Below, one piece after another: positions 17,793-26,025 of a stretch of 64,000 nucleotides of DNA (within the stretch, counting starts at the first letter, position 1; every line of letters begins with the position of its first letter). The stretch lies in contig NZ_JBHSHY010000001.1 of the NCBI RefSeq assembly GCF_042653205.1, forward strand, positions 186,001-250,000, in the 5' to 3' direction. Position numbers and translations under genes: made by a program. The notes under the pieces were generated by a model. The model did not search any database. It was not told the DNA's origin and was given only the letters and a program-made list of their open reading frames with translations. The stretch is from Paenibacillus_Z sp042653205. GTDB taxonomy: Bacteria > Bacillota > Bacilli > Paenibacillales > Paenibacillaceae.

Positions 17793-19001
17793 TCAGCCTC
17801 CTCTATCGGTTTGATGGGTGACCGGCTGCGTCGTCGTGCCGATTCGTCTCGTGGTGGTATCGACGTGCACGAAGACCGGAACGTCCTTGTACGTTTCGTT
17901 CCAATCCTTGATCCGATGCCAGATCTTCGGATGCTGGCGGTGCACTTGCTCGCCGAAGCCGAAGACGTCGATCCCGAGCCGCTTCTTGGAATCCCGGACG
18001 GTCGATCGGATGAGGCTGGTCACCTTCTTTTCGGTGGCGTGGTCAAACCAGTTCATTGTCGCTTCCTGCGTCATGTCCAGGTTGCATTCGACATCCGAGA
18101 TATCCTGCTCGATCGTCACATAGGCGTGGATGGCCAGGTCGTCCTTGTTCGAGCCGCGCACCTTCACCTTGGCGTGCGTGTTGAACAGCTCCAATGAGGC
18201 GCGGCCATGATCGGGGCAGCGCACGGAGCCCACGGTCCAGTTGACCGAATCGGTCACGAAATTAATCGCTTTCGTCCCTTGCTCGTCCAGCCAGCCGACC
18301 ATGCGGTCCTTGTCGAACATGGCGGTTCCGGAATATTCCAGGTTCTGGGATGGCGCGATTTGCTGCTGCGCGGCCGCGCTCGATCCCGAGTCGCTTCCCG
18401 AAATTTGAATGCCGGTCATGAAGGCGCTCTTGCCTTCCGTTTCCATGTCGATCAACAGCTCGTTCAGCGTCATCAAGCTCGTCGCCGCCCACTGCTTGTC
18501 GGAGTTTTGCAGCTTCGTGTACAGGTTGTTGGCTGGAATCGGGTCCATTGGGCTGTAGACCTTCAGAATATCCGATGCCGGGCGGTTCTTCGCGACGACC
18601 AAATAGAAGTCGTTGCGCATCTCGGCGTAGCGGGACAAGTAGTCCAGCGGCTTGCGCAAGCCTTGGCGTGCCGTCCGCTCGCCGAAGATGACCATGCGCA
18701 GATGGGAGAATTGCAGGCGGCGAGGCGACAGCACGGCCATGCGGCCGATGGCGTCAGGCAGCGTCTTGCCCTCCTGCTCGAATGTCACGACCGGGGCCAA
18801 TCGGGAGCCGGCATTGCTCTTCGGCGTGACTTCCGCCGGGTTGACGATCTGCGCGGATACATGATAAGTATCGCCGACCCGGTCGATGCCGAGACCTACG
18901 ACGATGGAGATTTCGTTCAATTCTATTCGGTCCCAACAACCGGCAAGGGGGACGAGCACGAACAGCGATAGGATCGCAACGAGGGTTCTCCGATGGCGCA
19001 C
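17793..19001 (-). CDS. Germinant receptor operon 2, GerC-type lipoprotein subunit
   Basis: At 402 residues this is a full-length GerAC-family lipoprotein. The signal peptide ends in VPLAGCWD with lipidated Cys22, and GCWDRIELNE is the canonical start of the mature protein. Further family features are ISIVVGLGID, the RRLQFSHLRMVIFGE segment (about 95-110) and a C-terminal part with KKRLGIDVFGFGEQVHR, where D.FGFG.. is widely conserved. It follows the A gene by 26 bases. It anchors to the outer leaflet of the spore inner membrane and is needed for receptor function. Confidence 0.94.
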   Translation of the reverse strand: MRHRRTLVAILSLFVLVPLAGCWDRIELNEISIVVGLGIDRVGDTYHVSAQIVNPAEVTPKSNAGSRLAPVVTFEQEGKTLPDAIGRMAVLSPRRLQFSHLRMVIFGERTARQGLRKPLDYLSRYAEMRNDFYLVVAKNRPASDILKVYSPMDPIPANNLYTKLQNSDKQWAATSLMTLNELLIDMETEGKSAFMTGIQISGSDSGSSAAAQQQIAPSQNLEYSGTAMFDKDRMVGWLDEQGTKAINFVTDSVNWTVGSVRCPDHGRASLELFNTHAKVKVRGSNKDDLAIHAYVTIEQDISDVECNLDMTQEATMNWFDHATEKKVTSLIRSTVRDSKKRLGIDVFGFGEQVHRQHPKIWHRIKDWNETYKDVPVFVHVDTTTRRIGTTTQPVTHQTDRGG

Positions 19002-19027
19002 CTAATGTTCCTCCTTATGCGCAAACC

Positions 19028-20530
19028 TTATTTCTGTCGGACGAGATTCCGCTTGCCCACGGTGCTCGGCCGCTTCTTCATGAACGGCAAGGGCACGCGC
19101 CACAGCGTATCCTTCTGGTCGGACCGGTCGTACGGCGCGAGCGGCGACATGTACGGGACGCCGAAGGATTGCATCGCGCACAAGCGCAGGACGAGCGCGA
19201 TCATCCCGAGGAACAACCCGAACAAGCCGAAGGAGGCGGCGATGATCATGAAGAGGAACCGCGTGATCCGGATGGCGATGCCGAAGTTGAACGCCGGCAT
19301 GACGAAGTTCGAGATCGCCGTAATTGAGACGACGATGACCATCGCGCCCGTCACGAGCCCGGCTTCGACCGATGCCTCGCCGATGACGAGCGTGCCGACG
19401 ATGGAGATGGACTGGCCAATCGTCCGCGGCATGCGCACGCTCGCTTCCCGCAGGATTTCGAAGGTGACCTCCATAATCAGCGCTTCCACGAAAGCCGGGA
19501 AGGGAACGCCCTCCCGCTGGCTGGCGAGGTTGTAGAGCAGCACCGTCGGCAGCAGCTCCTGGTGGTACGTCGTGATCGCGATGTAGAGCGACGGCGTGAA
19601 CATCGCGAGGAGGAAGGACAGCATGCGCAGCAGGCGAATCATGCTCGAGAACACGGACGGCTGATAATAGTCCTCCGGCGATTGAAACATCTGCGTGAAC
19701 ACCGCGGGAACGACCAATGCGAACGGCGTCCCGTCCACCAGAATGGCGACCCGGCCTTCGAGCAGCTGGGCGGCGACGACGTCCGGCCGTTCGGTATTGC
19801 TCACCGTCGGGAAGATCGAAATTTGGCTTTCCTGAATCGCTTCTTCGATGTAGTTGCTCTCCAGAATGGCGTCGATATCGATCTTATCGAGCCGCCGCTT
19901 GACTTCGTCCAGCAGCTCCGTCGAGACGATCCCGTTCAGATAGACGATCAGAATGTTCGTCTGCGTCACCCGGCCGATCTTGCGGGGCTCCGCCCACAAG
20001 CGCCGGTCGCGGATCTTGCGGCGGAGCATCGACATGTTGACGTTCAGCACCTCGGTGAACCCTTCCCGGGGGCCGCGGACAACGGACTGCACGTTGGGCT
20101 CCTCGATCCCTCGGGCGTTGATCTTCTGGGTCGAGATCGAGAGCGCACCCGGCTCGCCTTCGATGAGCAGTATGGCGTAGCCGCAAAACAGATGATCGTA
20201 CAGCTCTTCGAAATCGGTCAATTTCCATACATAACTGTCCGAAATCACGTATTGCATCAGGTAGTCCGCCGGCTCCAGCGATTCGGCGGTATCGATCGGG
20301 ACGGCCATTCGGCCGCTCGCCAGTAGCGAGCGGATCAATTCCTGCGTGTCGGACAGGCCGTCCATCGAGACGACCGCGGCCGCCAGGGGTTTGCGGCCGG
20401 GCAGCGTCAAGTGCAGCTCCCGGTACTTCATGTCGCTGCTGCAGCCGTTGTCGCGCTTCAGCCGGTTCAGGTTGTCGCCTAGCCGATCGCCGATCGGGTC
20501 CGGTTCTCCATGCGACGTATACTCGCTCAT
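19028..20530 (-). CDS. Germinant receptor operon 2, GerA-type A subunit
   Basis: Canonical A subunit of 500 residues from ATG at 20530. The soluble part has EPNVQSVVRGPREGFTEVLN, SNYIEEAIQESQISIFPTV, and NTERPDVVAAQLLEGRVAIL, the strongest GerAA signature. The membrane part includes SPEDYYQ, REGVPFPAFVEALIMEVTFE, and RMPRTIGQSISIVGTLVIGE. The frame is open far upstream on the same strand (to 21223), but that extension has no GerAA resemblance and overlaps the divergent TetR gene; GGGTGA precedes the chosen ATG. An in-frame GTG three codons earlier is an alternative. First gene of an A-C-D-B operon. Confidence 0.93.
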   Translation of the reverse strand: MSEYTSHGEPDPIGDRLGDNLNRLKRDNGCSSDMKYRELHLTLPGRKPLAAAVVSMDGLSDTQELIRSLLASGRMAVPIDTAESLEPADYLMQYVISDSYVWKLTDFEELYDHLFCGYAILLIEGEPGALSISTQKINARGIEEPNVQSVVRGPREGFTEVLNVNMSMLRRKIRDRRLWAEPRKIGRVTQTNILIVYLNGIVSTELLDEVKRRLDKIDIDAILESNYIEEAIQESQISIFPTVSNTERPDVVAAQLLEGRVAILVDGTPFALVVPAVFTQMFQSPEDYYQPSVFSSMIRLLRMLSFLLAMFTPSLYIAITTYHQELLPTVLLYNLASQREGVPFPAFVEALIMEVTFEILREASVRMPRTIGQSISIVGTLVIGEASVEAGLVTGAMVIVVSITAISNFVMPAFNFGIAIRITRFLFMIIAASFGLFGLFLGMIALVLRLCAMQSFGVPYMSPLAPYDRSDQKDTLWRVPLPFMKKRPSTVGKRNLVRQK

Positions 20531-20653
20531 GACGTTCACCCGCTTAAGTCGAGAAATAAAGATACGCTTAAGGTTCACGAAAGCGCCGCGCATTATTCCA
20601 TTTTTTTCATCGCGGTCATGAATTTTCCGCTGATTCCGAAGGTTCGCGCGCAC

Positions 20654-20683
20654 TTGACATTCGTCTCGCGCTCGTACTAATGT
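20654..20683 (+). promoter_or_regulatory. Promoter of the TetR gene
   Basis: TTGACA (20654-20659) and TAATGT (20678-20683) with an 18-base spacer, 22 bases before the start codon. It lies in the short divergent region shared with receptor operon 2. Confidence 0.6.
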
Positions 20684-20704
20684 TAGGGGCAAGAGGTGGA
20701 GAGC

Positions 20705-21268
20705 ATGAGCAAGAAGCAGGATATTATGGCGGCCACGCTCGACTTGATCCATGAAGAAGGGCTTCAATCGGTGACCTTCGCCAAGCTGTTCAAGCGAGCC
20801 AATGTCGGGTCCGGCACGATTTATAATTATTTCGCGAATAAAGAGGAATTGGTTAACGCGGTCTACCGCGAGGCGCGGAAGCTGATGGGCGAATTCCTGT
20901 TGAAGGATTACGATGCGGGTGCGAGCCTGTACGAACGGTTCAAACGGCTGCAGCTGAACCGGCTGGAATTCGGGATCCGGTATCCGAAGGAATTTCTGTT
21001 CATCGACAGCTTCTCCTTTTCGCCGTATATTTCGCTGGAGCTGCGGGACTCGGACGATCCCTATTATTCCTCCGAAGCCGTGCTGACGCTGATCGTGGAG
21101 GGACAGAAGCAGGGCATGATCAAAGAGATGGACTCCCATCTGTGCCATCAGCTCATGCACGGGATCATCTCGTCTATATTGAAAGGGTACTACGTGCGGA
21201 AATATCCGCTGAACGAGGTTCAAGTCCAGCAGGTCATCGAAGCGTCGTGGAAAGCGATGCTCGTCTAA
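20705..21268 (+). CDS. TetR/AcrR-family transcriptional regulator
   Basis: A 187-residue one-component repressor. The N-terminal DNA-binding domain (about 3-50) reads DIMAATLDLIHEEGLQSVTF and KRANVGSGTIYNYFANKEEL, a clear TetR helix-turn-helix. The C-terminal ligand domain is not assignable. ATG 20705 is preferred over the in-frame GTG at 20696 because AGGTGGAG lies at the right distance. It is divergent from the vegetative-looking side of receptor operon 2 and has no efflux pump or enzyme beside it, so its target is unclear; it may only control itself. A terminator shared with the kinase gene follows. Confidence 0.9.
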   Translation: MSKKQDIMAATLDLIHEEGLQSVTFAKLFKRANVGSGTIYNYFANKEELVNAVYREARKLMGEFLLKDYDAGASLYERFKRLQLNRLEFGIRYPKEFLFIDSFSFSPYISLELRDSDDPYYSSEAVLTLIVEGQKQGMIKEMDSHLCHQLMHGIISSILKGYYVRKYPLNEVQVQQVIEASWKAMLV

Positions 21269-21346
21269 CTAGGCAGTCCTTCGCAGGACGCTCCTCGAAG
21301 GGCTGTATTTCGTTTGAACGGCTTCGGCCGATTGCGGCCATACCAA

Positions 21347-21376
21347 AAACGGCAGCCTGCCAGGTCTGCCGTTTAT
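21347..21376. terminator. Bidirectional terminator between TetR and kinase genes
   Basis: A 9-bp perfect stem (21347-21355 with 21366-21374) with A-rich left and T-rich right flanks, placed between convergent genes. Confidence 0.8.
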
Positions 21377-21404
21377 TTCGTTATTGCGAGTCTTCGTCCC
21401 GCGG

Positions 21405-22652
21405 TTATGCGCGCTGCGCCAACGGCAGCATGATGTAATACGTCGTGCCGGCGCCTTCCTTGCTGCGCACGTCGATCCGGCCGTTCATGCCCCGGATGAC
21501 GCTGAAGATGACCATCGTTCCGAGCCCGGTGCCTTTCTCCTTCGTGGAGTAGTAGGGCGCTCCAAGCCGGTTGATCTGCTGCTCGCTCATGCCGATTCCG
21601 GTGTCGGCAATCGTGACGGTGACCGTTCGCGCCTGCTCGTTGACCGTAAAGGCCAGCGACAGCTTCCCGCCGCCCGGCATCGCCTCGATGGCGTTCTTGC
21701 CGATATTGATTATCGCTTGCCGGAACTTGGACTTGCTGCCGTATACCGTCGCGGACGATGTCAAGTCGGCGGCGATCTCGACGTTCTGCAAATTCGCGTA
21801 GGAGCTTAAGATCTGGGAGGCTTTCGCCAGCGCTTCCTCCAGGACGATCGGCTCGAGCTTCTCGATCTGCGGCTTGGCGAGCGACAAGTAATCGGAGATG
21901 ATCGACTCGGCCCGGTCCAGCTCCTCCAGCGTGATGGCCGAGAACTCTTGCCGCTTCCGGTCGCCGAGCGACGGGTCGGACAGCAGCTGGATGAAGCCGC
22001 GGACGGAGGTGAGCGGATTGCGGACTTCGTGGGCGACGGACGCCGCGATTTCGCTGACGACCTTCATTTTTTCCGCTTGGATGATCTCCTCCTGCATCCG
22101 GTGCTGCGCCCGGATCGTCTCGATCATGAACACGAGCATGACCGCCATAACGCACTGCACGAGGATAATGGGAAGGCTGGGCACGAACGACGCCATGAAG
22201 AAGGAGGGATTGCCCTCGAGCAGCGCGTATATATTGACGACCGTCACGCGCAAAAAGAAGCACATGCCGAATACGAGCAGCATCCGTTTCTTGGCACTGG
22301 CGCCGTCGAACGTCTTGAATGCGATCAGCAGCAGGACGGCCGTCGGAATCAGCGCGATCGCATAATGGAACAGATCGATGCCGCCCAGCGCTTGCCGGTA
22401 GGCGAGCAGGCTGCCGAACAGCAGCAGCGTCGTGTAGAGTCCGCCGTAGAGCGAGCCGATGACGAGCGGAATGCCCCGCAGGTCGAGCACCGAGTCGAAG
22501 ATCTTGACCGGGAAGGTCATCGTGATCAGGAGGGGAACCAGGAATAACACGTAGAGGAAAAACGGGTTTTTCCGCTTATAGAACGGGCGGTAAAAAATCA
22601 AAGGCAGGAAGATGATGAACGCGTTGAGAATCAGGTCGGAATGAAAGAGCAT
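21405..22652 (-). CDS. Membrane histidine kinase, sporulation kinase B-like
   Basis: Sensor kinase of 415 residues from the ATG at 22652, which has AAAGGAA upstream. About six hydrophobic segments occupy residues 5-180, of the five-helix LYT/KinB sensor type. The phospho-acceptor His208 lies in ASVAHEVRNPLTSVRGF. The ATPase domain has the N box FRQAIINIGKNAIEA, then TIADTGIGM and KGTGLGTMVIFSVIRGMNG. The H-box sequence and topology match KinB-like kinases that feed the Spo0 phosphorelay. No response regulator is adjacent, consistent with an orphan phosphorelay kinase. Function by resemblance only; the frame is open upstream to 22793 but without an RBS. Confidence 0.88.
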   Translation of the reverse strand: MLFHSDLILNAFIIFLPLIFYRPFYKRKNPFFLYVLFLVPLLITMTFPVKIFDSVLDLRGIPLVIGSLYGGLYTTLLLFGSLLAYRQALGGIDLFHYAIALIPTAVLLLIAFKTFDGASAKKRMLLVFGMCFFLRVTVVNIYALLEGNPSFFMASFVPSLPIILVQCVMAVMLVFMIETIRAQHRMQEEIIQAEKMKVVSEIAASVAHEVRNPLTSVRGFIQLLSDPSLGDRKRQEFSAITLEELDRAESIISDYLSLAKPQIEKLEPIVLEEALAKASQILSSYANLQNVEIAADLTSSATVYGSKSKFRQAIINIGKNAIEAMPGGGKLSLAFTVNEQARTVTVTIADTGIGMSEQQINRLGAPYYSTKEKGTGLGTMVIFSVIRGMNGRIDVRSKEGAGTTYYIMLPLAQRA

Positions 22653-22865
22653 GGAGCCGTTCCTTTCGTGAGAGCATAGCTTTATTTTCGCGGGCGGCAC
22701 GTTCATTTCCTTCATTGGCAGGCAGTAATTTTTTGTATACAAGGCAGGAAGAAGATAGGCATTCGTCGAACGAAGACGAAGCAGGCTGCGCAATTAGACT
22801 CACGTCCGGTTCGTGAACGCGAACCATATCAGGCGAATACGCGCAAGCGAATGGAGGAGAAATGA

Positions 22866-23447
22866 ATGGCCGAAGTGGTTCTGTTTCACCACGCGCTCGG
22901 CGTGACGGCAGGCATCGAAGCGTTCGCCGGCGAGCTGAGAAAGGCGGGGCATACCGTCCATATCCCCGACTTGTTCGAGGGCCGCGCGTTCGGCTCGATC
23001 GAGGATGGCATGTCCTACGTCCAGGAGGTTGGGTTCGAGGCGATTATCGAACGGGGGACGCAAGCGGCGGCTGCCTATCCGCGCGAGGTTGTCTATGCCG
23101 GCTTCTCGCTCGGCGTCCTGCCGGCGCAGAAGCTCGCCCAGACCCGCGAAGGCGCCCGCGGCGCGCTGTTCTTCTATTCCTGCGTGCCGGCTTCGACGTT
23201 CGGCACCGAATGGCCGGCGGAGCTGCCGGTGCAAATTCACGGCATGGACGCCGATCCTTACTTCGTCGACGAAGGCGACATCGACGCGGCGCGGGAGATC
23301 GCGGCCGCGGGCAGACGGGCCGAGCTGTTCCTGTACGCGGGCGACCAGCACTACTTCGCCGATAGCAGTCTGGCGTCGTACGACGTGAACGCCGCGGCCT
23401 TGCTGACGCGGCGCGTCGTCGATTTCCTCCGGCAGCTGGACCGCTGA
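22866..23447 (+). CDS. Dienelactone hydrolase family alpha/beta hydrolase
   Basis: A 193-residue single-domain hydrolase. The nucleophile elbow is AGFSLG with Ser81 where classical dienelactone hydrolases have Cys, and the catalytic His is probably His162 (GDQHYF). The opening EVVLFHHALGVTAGI and the TVHIPDLFEGR strand are typical. GGAGGAG stands just before the start codon. It is divergent from the kinase gene and has its own terminator. Likely a small cytoplasmic esterase; substrate unknown. Confidence 0.85.
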   Translation: MAEVVLFHHALGVTAGIEAFAGELRKAGHTVHIPDLFEGRAFGSIEDGMSYVQEVGFEAIIERGTQAAAAYPREVVYAGFSLGVLPAQKLAQTREGARGALFFYSCVPASTFGTEWPAELPVQIHGMDADPYFVDEGDIDAAREIAAAGRRAELFLYAGDQHYFADSSLASYDVNAAALLTRRVVDFLRQLDR

Positions 23448-23500
23448 GCGGGAAGCGGAGGGAGCGGGAAGCAGACCGAGCGGGAAGCGAACCGAGCGGT
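23448..23500 (+). repeat. 16-bp tandem repeat, 3.3 copies
   Basis: Units AGCGGGAAGC plus six variable bases start at 23448, 23464 and 23480, with a partial fourth at 23496. It begins directly after the hydrolase stop codon and lies outside any gene. Confidence 0.8.
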
Positions 23501-23556
23501 GAGGGGCCTCCCGCTCGCGAGCCAGAGACACCCGGCGCCGCGATAAGCGCCAGCGC

Positions 23557-23602
23557 CCGAAAGGGGCAGCCGTTCCATTGGGACGGCTGCCCCTTTCGGT
23601 TT
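23557..23602. terminator. Strong bidirectional terminator
   Basis: A perfect 17-bp stem (23557-23573 with 23583-23599) with a nine-base loop, flanked by T-rich sequence rightward. It separates the convergent hydrolase and Mur-ligase-like genes. Confidence 0.9.
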
Positions 23603-24719
23603 ATTTTCTCGCAAACCGCTTCTTCAGATAAGCGACGGTCCGCTCCAGCTTCAAGAGATGGGTGCCCTTCACCAGAATCGCGGTATGCGGCCCGATCGTG
23701 CCGGACAGCGCGCGGTGAAGCGGCGGCCGCGAGTCGAAGCTGCGAATGCGGGAGGCGGGGAGCCCCGCTTGCTTGGCGCCGGCCGCGACGTGCCGCGCGA
23801 GCTTGCCGATCGTGTACAGCCGCGTCAGCTTCAGCTTCCCGGCGTACCGGCCGACCTCGAGATGGACCTGGCGCGCGCGGGTACCCATGTCCTTCATGTA
23901 GCCGATGACGGCGACCTTATGCGTCCTGCGCACCGCGGCGAGCGTATCGAGGGCGGCCTTGGTCGCGTCGGGGTTGGAGCTGAACGTGTCGTCGATCAGC
24001 AGAATGTTCCCCCGGAGCCGCGTCCGGACCAGCCGGCGGTACGGAATGGGGTACTTCTTCAGGCCGAGTCGGATGACGCCGGCCGGCATCCCCAGCCGAT
24101 GCGCGATAGCGATCGCGCTCAGCGCGTTATAGACGTTGTGCACGCCGAGGCACGGAATGAAGAACCGCTCCTCCTTGCCGTCCAGCCGCACCCGGAACGC
24201 AATGCCCTGATCCGAGACGCGTATGCCCCGCGCCCGGTAATCGGCTTTCCGGCGGATGCCCACCTTCAGCAGCGTACCTCGAAAGCCTCCCATGGTCAGC
24301 AGCCGCGAATTGTCGTCGTCCGCGTTCAACACGAGCGTGCCTGCGGGCTGCATGTAATGGATCAGCTCGGATTTCGCGTTTGCGATGCCCTGTACCCGGT
24401 TGCCGACGTTGCCGATATGCGCCGTCCCGACGTTCGTGATGACGCCGAAGCCCGGGCGGATCAAGCGGCAGTGCCGGCGGAGATCGCCCTTGCGGAGCAT
24501 GCCGAACTCGAGCACGACCGCCCGGTGGCGCGCCCGAATGCGCTTGATATGCTTGCGGGTGCCCGCCGGCGTGTTCCAATTCGACGGGGTTTTGAAGATC
24601 GCCCACCGTCTCCGCAGGATGGAGGCGATCATTTCTTTCGTGGTCGTTTTGCCCGCGCTTCCGGTGACGGCGATCACGGGAATGTTCCGATCCGGCATGC
24701 CCAATTCCACCTTTTCCAT
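23601..24719 (-). CDS. MurF-like Mur ligase lacking the N-terminal substrate domain
   Basis: An ATP-dependent amide ligase-like protein of 372 residues. The P-loop VTGSAGKTTTKEM is at residues 18-30, and NWNTPAGT, VVLEFGMLRKGDL, GVITNVGTAHIG, and LLIDDTFSSNPDATKAAL follow in the order of MurF. MurF of the peptidoglycan pathway is about 450 residues with an N-terminal UDP-substrate domain of roughly 80-100 residues; here the ATPase domain begins at once. The protein is also unusually rich in Arg and Lys. It is monocistronic, away from any cell-wall cluster. It may be a paralogue that joins another acid and amine rather than UDP-MurNAc-tripeptide and D-Ala-D-Ala. Confidence 0.85.
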   Translation of the reverse strand: MEKVELGMPDRNIPVIAVTGSAGKTTTKEMIASILRRRWAIFKTPSNWNTPAGTRKHIKRIRARHRAVVLEFGMLRKGDLRRHCRLIRPGFGVITNVGTAHIGNVGNRVQGIANAKSELIHYMQPAGTLVLNADDDNSRLLTMGGFRGTLLKVGIRRKADYRARGIRVSDQGIAFRVRLDGKEERFFIPCLGVHNVYNALSAIAIAHRLGMPAGVIRLGLKKYPIPYRRLVRTRLRGNILLIDDTFSSNPDATKAALDTLAAVRRTHKVAVIGYMKDMGTRARQVHLEVGRYAGKLKLTRLYTIGKLARHVAAGAKQAGLPASRIRSFDSRPPLHRALSGTIGPHTAILVKGTHLLKLERTVAYLKKRFARK

Positions 24720-24876
24720 AACGAATGTGCTGTAGTCTACGCAGCAGGGGCCCGGAAGGCGTGGGTAATCGGCGGAAAATGGGCCATTGCCGGAGAGCCG
24801 CGGCGGGCGCTCGGCGATATAGTGTAGAAGTGTGGGTGAATCGACACTTCAAATCTATCGAGCGGAGCGTGAACGC

Positions 24877-26025
24877 GTGAAAATCGTAGGGCGCTTGCCT
24901 AATTTGACGAGATACGAGTCTATCGGCATTAATCAGCTGTACAACGTGGCCGACGGCCATGCGCATCAACCGCAAACGCCGACGCAGCGGCAGATCGTCG
25001 GCCGGCTGCCGGAGCTGTTCGACGAGGCGGAGACCGCCAAGCAGGGGGAACTGGAGGAGGCGTTCCGGCACGCGTTTTATGCATTGGCCGGCCAGCGTAC
25101 CGCCGAGCGTCTGGAGCGGACGCTGTTCTGCTATTCGGCTTCGCTGTCCACCGACTTGATCGCCACGTACCTGAACGCGCGCGGGCTCTCGGTCGCGCTG
25201 CTGCATCCTTGCTTCGACAATCTGGCCACGCTGCTACGGAGGCGGAACGTCGCGCTGACGACGCTGCGCGAGGAAGATCTCGGCCCGGACCGGGTGGACC
25301 GGACGTTTGCCGAGCTCCGCGAGGACGCGGTGTTCATCACGCTGCCCAATAACCCTACCGGCTTCGAGCTGCCTCGGGAAGCGTGGGAACGGATCGTCGC
25401 GCTCTGCGGACGCTACGGCAAGCTGCTTATCGTCGACTGCACGTTCCGGTTCTTCTCGCGGACGCCGGCCTGGGACCAATACGAGCTGTTGGAGCAATCC
25501 AAGATCAGCTACTTGATGGTGGAGGATACGGGCAAGACATGGCCGACCCAAGACTTGAAATGCAGCATCCTGGCGATGAGCGAGGACTTGGAGGCGGACG
25601 TGCTCGAGCTGCACAACGACATTCTGCTGAACGTGTCGCCGTTCATCTTAAGACTGTTGACCGAATACGTGAAGGATACGGCGCGCGAGGGACTGGCATC
25701 CTCGATCTGGGAACCGATCGACCGCAACCGCGCCGCACTTCGGGAAGCGGTCCGCGGGTCCGGACTGATCGCGGTCAATCCGGCTTCCAACATCAGCGTC
25801 GAATGGCTCCGGATTGCGGATCCGCAGATTCGCAGCGTGGACTTGGTGGATCGCTTTCAACGGCTCGGACTCGGGATATTGCCGGGCGACCACTTCTACT
25901 GGCAGGACCACGGGATCGGCGAACGCTATATCCGGATCGCGCTGGCCCGGTGCCCGGACATGTTCGCCAAGGCGTGCGCCGTGCTGAAATCGGCAGTCGC
26001 CGTGGACGAGGCGGGCCAGGCGTGA
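24877..26025 (+). CDS. mppP: MppP-like PLP-dependent L-arginine oxidase/hydroxylase
   Basis: Fold-type I PLP enzyme of 382 residues from GTG 24877 (GGAG at 24864-24867). It closely resembles Streptomyces MppP, an aminotransferase-like enzyme that uses O2 to turn L-arginine into 4-hydroxy-2-ketoarginine for enduracididine. The MppP-specific N-terminus is conserved: LTRYE and NVADGHA give Thr11, Glu14 and His28 with the spacing of Thr12, Glu15 and His29 of MppP. PLP residues align one position lower as well: TLPNNPTG, Asp187 (VDCTFRFF) and Lys220 (VEDTGKTWPTQDLK). An in-frame GTG at 24832 would add 15 residues but has a poorer ribosome site. It overlaps the next gene by four bases. No MppR, MppQ or peptide synthetase is nearby, so this is not the enduracididine cluster. 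MppP kinship is inferred from remembered motifs. Confidence 0.82.
   Translation: MKIVGRLPNLTRYESIGINQLYNVADGHAHQPQTPTQRQIVGRLPELFDEAETAKQGELEEAFRHAFYALAGQRTAERLERTLFCYSASLSTDLIATYLNARGLSVALLHPCFDNLATLLRRRNVALTTLREEDLGPDRVDRTFAELREDAVFITLPNNPTGFELPREAWERIVALCGRYGKLLIVDCTFRFFSRTPAWDQYELLEQSKISYLMVEDTGKTWPTQDLKCSILAMSEDLEADVLELHNDILLNVSPFILRLLTEYVKDTAREGLASSIWEPIDRNRAALREAVRGSGLIAVNPASNISVEWLRIADPQIRSVDLVDRFQRLGLGILPGDHFYWQDHGIGERYIRIALARCPDMFAKACAVLKSAVAVDEAGQA

Noticed and set aside
20531..21223. Upstream extension of the operon 2 A gene to 731 residues
   Set aside because: It is the antisense of the divergent TetR gene, whose product is clearly recognisable.
23448..23500. Tandem repeats as a CRISPR array
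   Set aside because: Units are 16 bases, directly adjacent without spacers, and no cas genes are present.
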